Notes under the pieces: model-generated | What the model was told of the DNA's origin: nothing | The model's database searches: none | What the model saw: the letters and a program-made list of their open reading frames with translations, nothing else | Assembly (NCBI RefSeq): GCF_017355935.1 | Contig: NZ_JAFIQT010000001.1 | Coordinates: 620,001 to 684,000, forward strand | DNA: 64,000 nt | Direction of reading: 5' to 3' | Source: Telluribacter humicola | GTDB taxonomy: Bacteria; Bacteroidota; Bacteroidia; Cytophagales; Spirosomataceae | Shown here: positions 16,798 through 26,008 of the stretch, one piece after another | How the letters are laid out: every line of letters begins with the position of its first letter | How positions within the stretch are numbered: the stretch's first letter is position 1 | Translations under genes and position numbers: made by a program

Positions 16798-18258
16798 ATG
16801 AATCGCCAGGAACTGCTTGACAAGCAGAAACAAACAAAAGGGGCACTACGAGTACGGGGTACCTCTATGAATGATCAGGATTTCAGCTACATGGACCTGT
16901 CCGGGTCTGACTTTAGCTTTGCTAGTCTCAACCGGGCCAACTTTGAAGGCAGTAACTTACAGAATGCTGTGTTTAAGTTTTCTTCTTTGAAAGGGGCCAA
17001 TTTCCGGAATGCCGACCTGACCAATGCAGATCTGAGCTGTAGCAATCTGGTAGGAGCAGACATGACCGGAGCCCGGATTGGTGGAGCCAACTTTAGCTTT
17101 TCGGCCAAGAGTAGCAGTAGCTCTACCTGGCGTGAGCTGAGTCTGACGGGACTGCTACAGAGCCAAACCTGGATGGCTACGGTGCTGGCTATCCTGATGG
17201 GAGCAGTTATCGTCTACGGTGTAAGTGGTATTGTCTACTTTACCAATCAGATGTTGACCGCATCGGACCCGCTGGTGATGCGGTTGAATCAGTGGGTAGT
17301 TATGAACAACATCCTGGCCGGTGTTATGACAGTAGTAGTCACCCAGATGGTATCGCCCTGGCTCGAAACTACGTTCAGGCATTCCTACGTACAACACATC
17401 ATTCTATCGTTGATCATACTGATTTCCTACCTTAGTCTGACCAGCGCCTTTTACTTCTGGCAGGGGCGGGCTATATTTTCAAGGGCTGAAATCACATCGG
17501 TTAGTCAGTTTCGTAACGCTCCCTGGTATGTATACACATTTGGTCCTCTGCTGGTGTCCAATATCTTCTACTACCTGGGCCGGCAGGGCCGGCAGCTTAC
17601 CCAAAAGATCACGGAGCAGGAGTATCAGCTACTCAACCTCGAAAAACTGAAAACTCGTGCGGAGCTGGATGCGTTGCAGGCCCGGATTAGTCCGCACTTT
17701 TTGTACAATTCACTCAACAGTATAGCCAGTCTGGTACACGAAGATCCGGATAAAGCCGAAGAGATGACCCTGCTGCTCTCCAAGCTATTCAGGTACACAA
17801 CAGGGCGCAAAAACAACGACTACTTTGATACAGTCACCCAGGAGCTGGAGATGGTCCGGACGTACCTGCAGGTAGAGCAGGTGCGCTTTGGCGACCGGCT
17901 TCAGTACAAGGTGGAGGTGGCCAGTCCGGAACTGAATGAGTTGAATATTCCCAAGTTTATACTGCAGCCCCTGGTCGAAAATGCGATCAAACATGGTATT
18001 TCCAAGCTAGCGGATCAGGGTTGTATCGTGGTGCGTATTTATGAGTCGGGGGGCTGGCTGCAGCTGTGTGTGCAGGACAACGGTCCCCAGTTTTCTGAAG
18101 CCATGGGCGGAGGCTACGGCATCCGGAGTATTCAGGATAAACTGAAGCTACTCTACGGAGACGATGCCCGGCTAGAGCTGCATAATCAGCCTGTTAAATA
18201 CGTTGCCATTGGTATCCGCATGTTGCGCCTACAACAGGGGTCGGCTCCTGCTGCTTAA
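16798..18258 (+). CDS. LytS-type sensor histidine kinase with N-terminal pentapeptide repeats
   Basis: The 486-residue protein starts with about 80 residues of A(D/N)LXX pentapeptide repeats (MDLSGSDFSFASLNRANF onward to about residue 100), then four hydrophobic segments (about 124-149, 165-190, 198-224, 240-262), a short coil, and a His_kinase/LytS domain with ISPHFLYNSLNSIASL (His300) and an ATPase domain with QPLVENAIKHG and GYGIRSIQDKL. It should phosphorylate the LytTR regulator encoded 35 nt downstream. Pentapeptide helices on such a kinase are uncommon. With no signal peptide, the repeats are probably cytosolic. Confidence 0.9.
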   Translation: MNRQELLDKQKQTKGALRVRGTSMNDQDFSYMDLSGSDFSFASLNRANFEGSNLQNAVFKFSSLKGANFRNADLTNADLSCSNLVGADMTGARIGGANFSFSAKSSSSSTWRELSLTGLLQSQTWMATVLAILMGAVIVYGVSGIVYFTNQMLTASDPLVMRLNQWVVMNNILAGVMTVVVTQMVSPWLETTFRHSYVQHIILSLIILISYLSLTSAFYFWQGRAIFSRAEITSVSQFRNAPWYVYTFGPLLVSNIFYYLGRQGRQLTQKITEQEYQLLNLEKLKTRAELDALQARISPHFLYNSLNSIASLVHEDPDKAEEMTLLLSKLFRYTTGRKNNDYFDTVTQELEMVRTYLQVEQVRFGDRLQYKVEVASPELNELNIPKFILQPLVENAIKHGISKLADQGCIVVRIYESGGWLQLCVQDNGPQFSEAMGGGYGIRSIQDKLKLLYGDDARLELHNQPVKYVAIGIRMLRLQQGSAPAA

Positions 18259-18293
18259 TCCAGATTATCAGTACAATTATTATTTCACTCACT

Positions 18294-19073
18294 ATGCAAT
18301 TTCCTCTACGAACCATACTTATTGATGACGAGCAACTAGCCCTGAATCGCCTGCGCCGATTACTGGAAAAACACCCGGATGTATTTCAAATAATAGCTGA
18401 GGCCCGTAACGGAGCCGAGGGACTGGTGATCCTGGAAGAGCATCGGCCCGATATTATCTTTCTGGATATTGAAATGCCGCTCCTGAATGGCTTTGAGATG
18501 CTGTCCAGGGTAACTACCATGCCCATGGTGATATTCGCTACCGCTTATGACCAGTATGCTATCCGTGCCTTTGAAGAAAATTCAGTTGACTACCTGCTGA
18601 AGCCCATCGAGAACGAACGCCTCCTGAAGACCATTGACAAGCTACGTAGCCTGGTAATTAATGGCCAGCAAAGTCAGGTTCAGAACCCTTACGCTGATAA
18701 CCTCCTGCGTCTGCTAGAGCAGATGAAGCCAAAGAAAGAGCTGTTTTCCCTATCGGTCAAAACGGGCGATAAGATCCTGCTGGTACCTCTGAGCGAAATC
18801 ACGCATTTTGAGGCGGAGGACAAATATGTGTTCCTGAATACCCTAACCGGGCAGAAATATTTATTGAACTATACCCTGACTACTCTGGAAGAAAAGCTGC
18901 CCAATCATTTTGTGCGGGTAAGCCGGTCGGGTATTGTCAATACACATCATATTGGTGAAATTCAAAAGTATTTCAGTGGCAAATATCTGATACTGATGCG
19001 TGACCGCAAGTCTTCACAGCTGCAGACAGGTAGTACCTATAGCGATAGCATCCGCCATCTTATTGATTTATAA
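18294..19073 (+). CDS. LytTR-family response regulator
   Basis: The 259-residue protein has a receiver domain (residues 5-120: ILIDDEQLAL acidic pocket, IIFLDIEMPLLNG with phospho-acceptor Asp58, and VDYLLKPI with the conserved Lys), and a LytTR DNA-binding domain (about 150-255: DKILLVPLSEITHFEAEDKY, HFVRVSRSGIVNTHHI). It is the partner of the LytS-type kinase immediately upstream. LytTR proteins bind pairs of short direct repeats upstream of targets. The targets are not evident here. Confidence 0.94.
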   Translation: MQFPLRTILIDDEQLALNRLRRLLEKHPDVFQIIAEARNGAEGLVILEEHRPDIIFLDIEMPLLNGFEMLSRVTTMPMVIFATAYDQYAIRAFEENSVDYLLKPIENERLLKTIDKLRSLVINGQQSQVQNPYADNLLRLLEQMKPKKELFSLSVKTGDKILLVPLSEITHFEAEDKYVFLNTLTGQKYLLNYTLTTLEEKLPNHFVRVSRSGIVNTHHIGEIQKYFSGKYLILMRDRKSSQLQTGSTYSDSIRHLIDL

Positions 19074-19149
19074 TACGATTGATAGTACGTATTCCGCAGG
19101 AGATACTTTGAAGAGGGCTTACTTATTCCTAAATTGCGCCCCTGTTTTT

Positions 19150-19235
19150 AGTTGGCTACTCCTCCTCTTTTGATAACCGCTGGCTCACATGCTTCGGGTA
19201 ATTGCATAAATTGGATTTATCCGGAGGAGTCAACT
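19150..19235 (+). other. Candidate structured leader upstream of uppS
   Basis: A 13-bp helix joins 19150-19155 plus 19159-19165 with 19223-19235, with a 3-nt bulge (19156-19158). It encloses 57 nt with further possible pairings (ACCG with CGGGT; GGATTTATCC). It ends 63 nt before the uppS ATG. I do not recognise it as a known riboswitch. Confidence 0.4.
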
Positions 19236-19298
19236 AGGCGCAGATGCAATCATATCTATGCTATCAATTGTTAAAAAAAGTTAAAAGAGGCCTGCGGA

Positions 19299-20051
19299 AT
19301 GAAAGAACTGATTGACCAGAGCAATCTACCAAAGCACATAGCCGTTATCATGGACGGTAACGGACGGTGGGCGCAGAAGCAGGGCGCGGCACGCATATTC
19401 GGTCATCGCAACGCTATCAAAGCGGTACGTGAAGTAGCGGAAGGATGTGCCGAACTTGGAGTGGGATATCTGACACTCTACGCATTTTCAACCGAGAACT
19501 GGGCACGTCCCCGAATAGAAGTACAGGCCCTTATGGAGCTTCTGGTACATACCATCCGAGATGAACTTCCCACATTGCAAAAAAATAATATACGCCTGGA
19601 CTCAATAGGCGACCTGGACAGCCTGCCTGCTGGCTGCCGTCGCGAACTTTCCGAAGCTATCGAAAAGACCCGTAGCAATACTGGTCTGAACCTGATACTG
19701 GCGCTGGGATACAGCGGCAAATGGGACATAGTACAGGCCGTTCAACAGCTGGCACACGAGGTAAAATCTGGTCAATTACAACCCGAAGACATTAGTGAGG
19801 GTCTTGTAAATGAGCGGCTTGCTACGCAGGGGCGTCCTGACGTAGACCTTATGCTACGTACCGGCGGCGATCATCGTATCAGTAACTTCCTGCTGTGGCA
19901 GCTGGCTTATGCTGAGTTGTACATCTATGATGATGTTTTCTGGCCCGATTTCCGCAAGAAACACCTGTATGAGGCTATTGTGTCTTACCAGCAGAGAGAG
20001 CGGCGGTTTGGCAAGACTAGCGAACAGGTTAAAGTGGGTGGTGTTAAATAA
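19299..20051 (+). CDS. uppS: Isoprenyl transferase (undecaprenyl diphosphate synthase)
   Basis: The 250-residue protein is a cis-prenyltransferase with the catalytic motif HIAVIMDGNGRWA (Asp19), GHRNAIKAV, LTLYAFSTENW, and the C-terminal RTGGDHRISNFLLWQ and AELYIYDDVFWPDF. It makes undecaprenyl diphosphate, the lipid carrier for peptidoglycan and O-antigen. The ATG follows a structured AT-rich leader. The bamA gene begins 6 nt after the stop, so uppS and the outer-membrane assembly genes form one operon, as commonly seen in Bacteroidota. Confidence 0.96.
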   Translation: MKELIDQSNLPKHIAVIMDGNGRWAQKQGAARIFGHRNAIKAVREVAEGCAELGVGYLTLYAFSTENWARPRIEVQALMELLVHTIRDELPTLQKNNIRLDSIGDLDSLPAGCRRELSEAIEKTRSNTGLNLILALGYSGKWDIVQAVQQLAHEVKSGQLQPEDISEGLVNERLATQGRPDVDLMLRTGGDHRISNFLLWQLAYAELYIYDDVFWPDFRKKHLYEAIVSYQQRERRFGKTSEQVKVGGVK

Positions 20052-20057
20052 TTCGAT

Positions 20058-22658
20058 ATGAACCTCTTCAGATCTTTTACCAAAAATTTTGATTGCTTCG
20101 GCATCCGCACCGGCTCAGCTCTGGTAGCGCTACTACTAGGCCTGACACTTTCAGCCGAGGCACAACGCATCGGTCTGGGTAGTGGTAACACCAACGCCCC
20201 TCGGTCTACTACCGAACTGGACTATGCTAATCCCAAAGAGTACGAAATAGCGGAAGTAACGGTATCGGGTACTCAATTCCTGGATCCTAACTCCATGATC
20301 TCGATCTCTGGCCTTAAGGCCGGTGATAAGATACGTATTCCGGGTCCGGCCGTTACATCATCCATTCGTCGGATGATGGATTTTGGTACGCTGGATGATG
20401 TCGAAATCATGTACACCAAGATTGAGGGCGATAAAGTATGGCTGAACATTGATATCAAAGAGCGTCCCCGTCTGTACAAGGTGACCTTCTCGGGCATCCG
20501 AAAAGGAGAGCAGACCACGCTGAACGATAAGGTAAAGCTGATAAAGGGGCGGGTAATTACACCGACTATCATCAAGAACACACAGCTGGTGATTAAGAAG
20601 TTCTTTATGGATAAAGGCTTCTATAACACGTCAGTAAAGGTGGTACAAATACCTGATTCTTCACGCGGACAGGCTACTCTAAATTTTATTGTAGATAAGG
20701 GTAAAAAGGTAAAGATTGAAGAAATTAATATTGAAGGTAACGAGGCCATCTCTGACGGGAAGCTGAAGCGTAAGCTAAAAGGTACTAAGGAGAAGAAACT
20801 GTGGCACGTATTTACACCTTCTAAGTTTATACCTAAGAAATACGACGAAGATAAGGATAAGCTGATAGCCTTCTATCGTAAAAACGGGTACCGTGATGCG
20901 ACCATTGAGTTTGATACGGTAAAGCGTGACGGTGAAGATCTGCGCATAGCGATGCGAATTGACGAAGGTCCTAAGTACTACTACCGCAATATCACATGGG
21001 ATGGTAACTATCTGCACAAAGATGAGCGGCTAAGTACTATACTTGGACTCAAAAAAGGAGATGTATATAATCCGGAAGAACTTGATAAGAAGATTAACGG
21101 GATACCCGGTGCCGATGTAAGCTCGCTGTACATGGACGATGGCTACCTGTACTTCAGCGCCAGACCCATTGAGAAAGCTGTTGAAGGCGACTCTATCGAT
21201 ATTGAGATGCGTATTTTCGAAGGAAAGCAGGCTACAATTAACCGCATCATCCTGAATGGAAATACCAAGACCAGCGACCGGGTAGTACTTCGCGAACTAT
21301 TCACCCTGCCGGGACAGAAGTTCAGCAAGACCGAGCTGATTAACACCCAGCGTCAGCTGTCTCAGATGGGCTATTTTGACCCTGAAAAAATTCAGATCAA
21401 CCCTGTTCCGAACCAGGCTGATGGTACCGTGGATATTGAATATACCGTAGAAGAGAAGCCCTCTGACCAGATCGAGCTCTCAGGTGGTTGGGGAGGTTAT
21501 ATCGGATTTGTAGGTACCCTGGGACTCGTGTTTAACAACTTCTCCCTGCGTAATATACCTAACCGCTCTACCTGGCGGCCCCTGCCTTCGGGTGATGGTC
21601 AAAAACTAGCTGTTCGCTTCCAGGCCAATGGTCGTCAGTTCCAGACCTACTCACTCTCGTTCAGCGAGCCGTGGTTTGGTGGTCGTAAGCCCATCAACTT
21701 GGGGGTAGCGCTAACGCGTACCGTATACCGCATTACCGATTATGCACAGATGTACCGGAGGGTATCGGCCAGAGATCAAAGCTTCATTGGATCGTACTAC
21801 AACAATGGTATTACTTTCTCGCTGGGGCGTCGTCTGAAGGAGCCGGATCGTTTCCTGGTACTAAGCCATTCACTGTCGTTGCAGCGTTACCGTCTGGACA
21901 GCCTTGACTTCTTTAACATAGGCTACAGAAATGGTATCTCTAACAACATTACATTCAATACTACGCTGTCGCGTAATACCCTAAGCGACTTCCAATATCC
22001 TCGTAGCGGATCATCGTTCTCACTAAGCGCTACCCTGACGCCTCCTTATTCGGTATTCCGTCAGAAGGAGTTCAGCGATTCGCAGGATCGCTTCAAACTA
22101 GTAGAGTACCACAAGTGGATGTTCGACGCCAGCTGGTACGCAACTATCACGGGTAAGCTGGTAGTAAGTGCCCGCGCTCATATGGGCTTCCTGGGTAGCT
22201 ATGGTAGTAAAGTAGGCCTTAGCCCCTTCGGACGGTTTATTGTAGGTGGATCCGGTCTGGCCGGACAGGGATCATTCGCACTGGCTGATCAGGACATCAT
22301 CGGTCTCCGTGGATACGAAGACCGCAAGGTAGGCCCGCTGAGCCCTAACGGAACTTTGACCGGCGGCGGCGGTGTTGTATACAATAAGTTCGTTATGGAA
22401 ATGCGCTATCCCGTTTCGCTCAATCCACAGGCTACCATCTTTGTGTTGAGCTTCCTTGAAGGAGGTAATAACTGGGGTAACTACCGTGACTACAATCCTT
22501 TCGACATCAAACGTTCGGCCGGGGTGGGTGCACGTATATTTATGCCAGCTTTTGGTTTGTTAGGTATCGACTGGGGATACGGTTTCGACCGGATTCAGGG
22601 CTCGCAGACCCGCAGTGGAGGGCAGTTCCATTTCACAATTGGTCAGCAAATCCGATAA
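20058..22658 (+). CDS. bamA: Outer-membrane protein assembly factor BamA (Omp85)
   Basis: The 866-residue protein has an N-terminal signal segment (to about residue 35), five POTRA-like repeats (about 55-470: VTVSGTQFLDPN, KVTFSGIRKG, EEINIEGNEAISDGKLK, NITWDGNYLHKDE, RIILNGNTKTSDRVVLREL) and a 16-strand barrel with the Omp85 hallmark VGGSGLAGQ and GLRGYEDRKVG region, ending in FHFTIGQQIR. It inserts beta-barrel proteins into the outer membrane. It is sandwiched between uppS and two Skp-like chaperone genes, which is the expected Bacteroidota arrangement. Confidence 0.96.
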   Translation: MNLFRSFTKNFDCFGIRTGSALVALLLGLTLSAEAQRIGLGSGNTNAPRSTTELDYANPKEYEIAEVTVSGTQFLDPNSMISISGLKAGDKIRIPGPAVTSSIRRMMDFGTLDDVEIMYTKIEGDKVWLNIDIKERPRLYKVTFSGIRKGEQTTLNDKVKLIKGRVITPTIIKNTQLVIKKFFMDKGFYNTSVKVVQIPDSSRGQATLNFIVDKGKKVKIEEINIEGNEAISDGKLKRKLKGTKEKKLWHVFTPSKFIPKKYDEDKDKLIAFYRKNGYRDATIEFDTVKRDGEDLRIAMRIDEGPKYYYRNITWDGNYLHKDERLSTILGLKKGDVYNPEELDKKINGIPGADVSSLYMDDGYLYFSARPIEKAVEGDSIDIEMRIFEGKQATINRIILNGNTKTSDRVVLRELFTLPGQKFSKTELINTQRQLSQMGYFDPEKIQINPVPNQADGTVDIEYTVEEKPSDQIELSGGWGGYIGFVGTLGLVFNNFSLRNIPNRSTWRPLPSGDGQKLAVRFQANGRQFQTYSLSFSEPWFGGRKPINLGVALTRTVYRITDYAQMYRRVSARDQSFIGSYYNNGITFSLGRRLKEPDRFLVLSHSLSLQRYRLDSLDFFNIGYRNGISNNITFNTTLSRNTLSDFQYPRSGSSFSLSATLTPPYSVFRQKEFSDSQDRFKLVEYHKWMFDASWYATITGKLVVSARAHMGFLGSYGSKVGLSPFGRFIVGGSGLAGQGSFALADQDIIGLRGYEDRKVGPLSPNGTLTGGGGVVYNKFVMEMRYPVSLNPQATIFVLSFLEGGNNWGNYRDYNPFDIKRSAGVGARIFMPAFGLLGIDWGYGFDRIQGSQTRSGGQFHFTIGQQIR

Positions 22659-22707
22659 TAATGGGCAGGAGTGTTCGTTATAGTGTGCAAAAAATCAGCC
22701 CCTTCGC

Positions 22708-23274
22708 ATGAACAAGTTCCTAATTTTAGTAGTTTTGTCGTCCATTTTACCGGTAACGGCTCAGGCTCAGAAGATTGGGTATGTAGATATGGAGTTTGTG
22801 ACCAGCAAAATGCCGGAATACCAGCAAGCACAAGCCGAAATCAACCAGTTTTCGGAAAAGTGGGCGAAGGAAATTCAGGAAAAGTTTACGGAAGTAGACA
22901 GGTTGCAACGAGCCTACATGGCTGAGGAAGTACTACTGACTGACGAACTCAAGCGGAAGCGTCAGAACGAAATTCGGGAAAAAGAACTCGAAGCCCGCGA
23001 GTACAACAACAAGGTATTCGGCATGAATGGCATGCTGTTTGAGAAAAAAAAGGAACTCATGAAACCGGTACTCGAACGAGTGCAGCGGGCAGTGGATAAG
23101 GTAAGTGCCCAGCGGCGTCTTGACTTTCTGTTCGACAAGTCCAGTGACTTTGTGATGATCTATACTAATCCCAAGCACGATTATACAGATTATATCATGG
23201 AGGAGTTAGGAATTGACATGAAGCCCGCAGCAGCCACAACCAGTCAGACAGTGGCGCAACCTGTAAAAAAATAG
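22708..23274 (+). CDS. OmpH/Skp-family periplasmic chaperone (first copy)
   Basis: The 188-residue protein has a signal peptide (1 to about 20, ending TAQAQ), then the OmpH opening KIGYVDMEFVTSKMPEY, a long charged coiled coil (about 45-120), and a compact end (RRLDFLFDKSSDFVMIYTNP). It should chaperone unfolded outer-membrane proteins to BamA, encoded 49 nt upstream. A second, divergent copy follows directly, so the two may form hetero-oligomers or have different clients. Confidence 0.92.
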   Translation: MNKFLILVVLSSILPVTAQAQKIGYVDMEFVTSKMPEYQQAQAEINQFSEKWAKEIQEKFTEVDRLQRAYMAEEVLLTDELKRKRQNEIREKELEAREYNNKVFGMNGMLFEKKKELMKPVLERVQRAVDKVSAQRRLDFLFDKSSDFVMIYTNPKHDYTDYIMEELGIDMKPAAATTSQTVAQPVKK

Positions 23275-23313
23275 TACTATATACAACCAGAAAACCAAAA
23301 TAGTTATATACCA

Positions 23314-23943
23314 ATGAAAAACAAATTGTTTGCTTTGTTGGCGGTATTTGCCCTAGCTAGCACCCCTCTCCTGGCTCAGACTACCGCATCGACAACTCCT
23401 ACCAAAATAGGATACACTAACGTGGATTTTATCCTAGGTAAGTTGCCCGACAGCAAGAAAATCCAGAACGAACTAGAAGTAACCAAAGCTCAGCTAGACA
23501 AAGCTCTTTCTGATAAATATAAGGAGTTCCAGGATAAACTTGACGTATATAACAAGACTGCCGGTAACATGACCGATGTGATCCGGGCTGATAAGGAGAA
23601 AGAATTGCAGAATCTGCAGAGCTCTATCCAGGACTTCCAGCGTAACTCAGAGCAGTCTCTTCAGACCAAGTACCAGCAACTGCTAGAGCCAGTACTTGGC
23701 AAGATCAACACCGCTATTCAGGAAGTAGGTAAAGATAATGGTTACCTGTACATCCTGAACTCGGATGCCGGAGCTAACACGACTCCTATCCTGCTGTACG
23801 TTGGTTCAGAAGATAATAACGTAACTGATCTGGTACTGAAAAGACTTGGCGTTGATCCTAAAGCTGTTGAGCAGCCTGCTGCTGCTAAACCAGCAACACC
23901 AGCGAATGCTACTAAGGTTAATACACCGGCTCCTAAGAAATAA
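23314..23943 (+). CDS. OmpH/Skp-family periplasmic chaperone (second copy)
   Basis: The 209-residue protein has a signal peptide (to about residue 21, ending PLLAQT), the OmpH pattern KIGYTNVDFILGKLPDSKKI, a coiled coil (about 55-130) and a C-terminal Ala/Pro-rich tail (PAAAKPATPANATK). It is the last gene of the uppS-bamA-ompH-ompH unit, which ends at a strong terminator. Tandem ompH genes after bamA are usual in Bacteroidota. Confidence 0.92.
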   Translation: MKNKLFALLAVFALASTPLLAQTTASTTPTKIGYTNVDFILGKLPDSKKIQNELEVTKAQLDKALSDKYKEFQDKLDVYNKTAGNMTDVIRADKEKELQNLQSSIQDFQRNSEQSLQTKYQQLLEPVLGKINTAIQEVGKDNGYLYILNSDAGANTTPILLYVGSEDNNVTDLVLKRLGVDPKAVEQPAAAKPATPANATKVNTPAPKK

Positions 23944-23966
23944 TCAGGACAGGTTCCTAACTTGCA

Positions 23967-23995
23967 GAGCGGGGCTATGTAGCCCCGCTCTTTTT
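23967..23995 (+). terminator. Terminator of the uppS-bamA-ompH operon
   Basis: GAGCGGGGCT pairs with AGCCCCGCTC around a 4-nt loop (ATGT) and is followed by TTTTT at 23991-23995, 24 nt after the last stop. Confidence 0.93.
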
Positions 23996-24224
23996 GTTTA
24001 TGAAGCATTGGACAAATAGTTCTAAGATTCTCTGACAGATTACCTGTGGACGTTGTTGTTACTAATACAAATTGCACTGTAGTCGTTCCAGTAGATATTG
24101 TTAGCACCTTGGGAAGGTTGAATAGTATACTAGTTATATTACTACCTAGTACTTCTCTACGATATTATTTTGGAGCCTTCTCGTGGAAAATTGCAATTAG
24201 TGCTTGTGGAGTGAGATAGGGTAG

Positions 24225-24282
24225 TTTGAAAATTAAAATAGCACAATACTAGCTTTGATGGATACGGGATTCACTAATTTTG
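24225..24282 (+). promoter_or_regulatory. Overlapping tandem Bacteroidota promoters for the Ig-like protein gene
   Basis: Promoter 1: TTTG (24225-24228), 21-nt spacer, TAGCTTTG (24250-24257). Promoter 2: the TTTG at 24254-24257, which is also the end of box 1, a 17-nt spacer, then TAATTTTG (24275-24282). Both match TTTG/TAnnTTTG. Predicted start points lie about 65 and 40 nt before the ATG at 24329. Confidence 0.6.
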
Positions 24283-24328
24283 CGTTACAACAAGGTATCC
24301 CCGCGTATAGACACATATTGAAATATAC

Positions 24329-25939
24329 ATGTATTTACTTAGGAGATTAAGCTGCTGGCTTATTGCACTGCTTGCCACAGCTCCCGCTTTCGCACAGGAC
24401 TCAATTACTAATGTATCCGGTACTGAGCCCTTACAACTGATACTTCCTACTAAACCTGACTGGAGTATTGTGGAGGAGGGACAGGATGTGACTTTTCAGC
24501 TTACTACCCGGGGCGGAAAGTCTGATACGGTCTATTATAGCATCGTAAAAGGGCGTCAGGAAGGAATGATTTTTGATACCCTGGGTAAATTTGCCTGGAA
24601 GCCTTCCTTCGATATCGCAGATCGTATTAATACTGTAAAGACCATTCCGGTTGTTTTTGAGGCGCATACTACCGCCGGAGAAAGTGTCACACAGCAGGTA
24701 AATTTTAAGGTCGTGCATGTCAACCGTCCGCCTGAGGTTGATGAGATTCGCCCATTCTATGTACAGTACAGCAATCAGAACACGTACCAGATTGATATGA
24801 ACGCGGTGCGTGATGCTGATAATGATCCCATCGTAATCATACCGGTTGCGGAGCAGATGCCCGAAGGAATGAGGGTGTCGGCTTCAGGCGAGGTAGTTTG
24901 GGCTCCTTCTCAAAGGCAGTTCAATATCCTTAGGAATGGTGGTCCTCGCTTCATCGAATTTTACGTCGAAGATCAGCCTTCGAAGGCTCGTACTAAAGGC
25001 CGGTTAAAGCTGGAGATTACGCAGATGGACCTCGAGCCCGAGATTACAGCCGTACCTAAGGACCTGGTTATTAAAAGCAAGGAGAATAGTACCATCAATA
25101 TTAAGTTCTTCCTTTCTGATCCGAATGGTGATGAAGATATCACAGCTTTTGATTTTATATCTGATAACCGCGGCGTACCATCCAAAGCACTGGTCAAAAA
25201 TACCCCAACCAGCTATGAGTTTATCTGGGAGCCAGGCTATGACTTTGTAAAAGACCCGTTCGACTCGCTTGCTTTTGATATTACATTTTATGTGCTGGAT
25301 AAGGCCAAGAACCGTAAGGAGAGAAAGTATCGGTTTGTAATTCAGAATACTGTGAATGAAGGCCAGCGCGATAAATACCTGTATACATTGTACCGCCAGT
25401 CCCTGGTCAATGCCTGGGGGCTTCTGGAGCAGATGAAAGAGAAAGAGGAGGAGCTTAAAAGAGGCTACCGCCGCGCTAAAAAGGGAAAGCAGAACCGCTC
25501 CGTAGTAAATGCCTCACTGGGGGCTGCTACGGGTCTGGCACCGGTCATAGTGAGCCCGAATAACCCGGAGTCCCAGATGGTGCAACGACGAATATCTACC
25601 ATAGGTGGTACTACCGTTATGACCATTGGTACCCTTGAAGCCACTGAGGTAATCGGGAAGTCCACCAAAGACCTGCTGGATCGCTTCAACTACGTGATGG
25701 AGAAGAAGAGTGACCTGCAGTACAAGGGTGATATATTCGCTCGTGAATACGCACTCAAATCAGCTCGACGTAATCCGGATTTTATCCGTAAGCTGGATGA
25801 ATTCCGGGCTGTAATGAACCTGAGAGGACTGGTAGCTCTGGAGCTGGACGCCAACTGGGAAAACAAAAAGGAAGCCACTGACAAAGCTATAAAGAGGGCC
25901 TTCAAGGACTTCTCTCCTCTGGATGAAGACCAGCAGTAA
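24329..25939 (+). CDS. Exported protein with Ig/cadherin-like repeats, function unknown
   Basis: The 536-residue protein has a signal peptide (to about residue 22, ending APAFAQD). Three beta-sandwich (putative Ig, cadherin-like) modules follow at about 30-130, 135-230 and 235-340, marked by VNRPPEVDEI, GEVVWAPSQRQF and FFLSDPNGDED. The C-terminal 190 residues change character: a charged helical stretch (EQMKEKEEELKRGYRRAKKGKQNR), a Gly/Ala/Thr-rich hydrophobic middle, and another helical region. It should be periplasmic or envelope-attached. I do not recognise the family, and its own tandem promoter suggests independent regulation. Confidence 0.75.
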   Translation: MYLLRRLSCWLIALLATAPAFAQDSITNVSGTEPLQLILPTKPDWSIVEEGQDVTFQLTTRGGKSDTVYYSIVKGRQEGMIFDTLGKFAWKPSFDIADRINTVKTIPVVFEAHTTAGESVTQQVNFKVVHVNRPPEVDEIRPFYVQYSNQNTYQIDMNAVRDADNDPIVIIPVAEQMPEGMRVSASGEVVWAPSQRQFNILRNGGPRFIEFYVEDQPSKARTKGRLKLEITQMDLEPEITAVPKDLVIKSKENSTINIKFFLSDPNGDEDITAFDFISDNRGVPSKALVKNTPTSYEFIWEPGYDFVKDPFDSLAFDITFYVLDKAKNRKERKYRFVIQNTVNEGQRDKYLYTLYRQSLVNAWGLLEQMKEKEEELKRGYRRAKKGKQNRSVVNASLGAATGLAPVIVSPNNPESQMVQRRISTIGGTTVMTIGTLEATEVIGKSTKDLLDRFNYVMEKKSDLQYKGDIFAREYALKSARRNPDFIRKLDEFRAVMNLRGLVALELDANWENKKEATDKAIKRAFKDFSPLDEDQQ

Positions 25940-25977
25940 GTAGCACAACAAGAATTTCAACAACAGGCAGTTGTTAT

Positions 25978-26008
25978 AAAAAAAGGAAGCGTTAAACGCT
26001 TCCTTTTT
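25978..26008. terminator. Bidirectional terminator overlapping the lspA stop codon
   Basis: GGAAGCGT (25985-25992) pairs with ACGCTTCC (25996-26003) around a TAA loop, with As on the left and Ts on the right giving T runs on both strands. The lspA stop (25992-25994) lies at the loop. It can end both convergent genes. Confidence 0.92.

Larger units (their letters stand above)
23944..24328. other. Intergenic region of 385 bp: terminator, then tandem promoters
   Basis: It contains the ompH terminator at 23967-23995 and a tandem promoter signal at 24225-24282. Between them (about 24000-24220) I see no ORF with support and no RNA gene. Confidence 0.6.
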
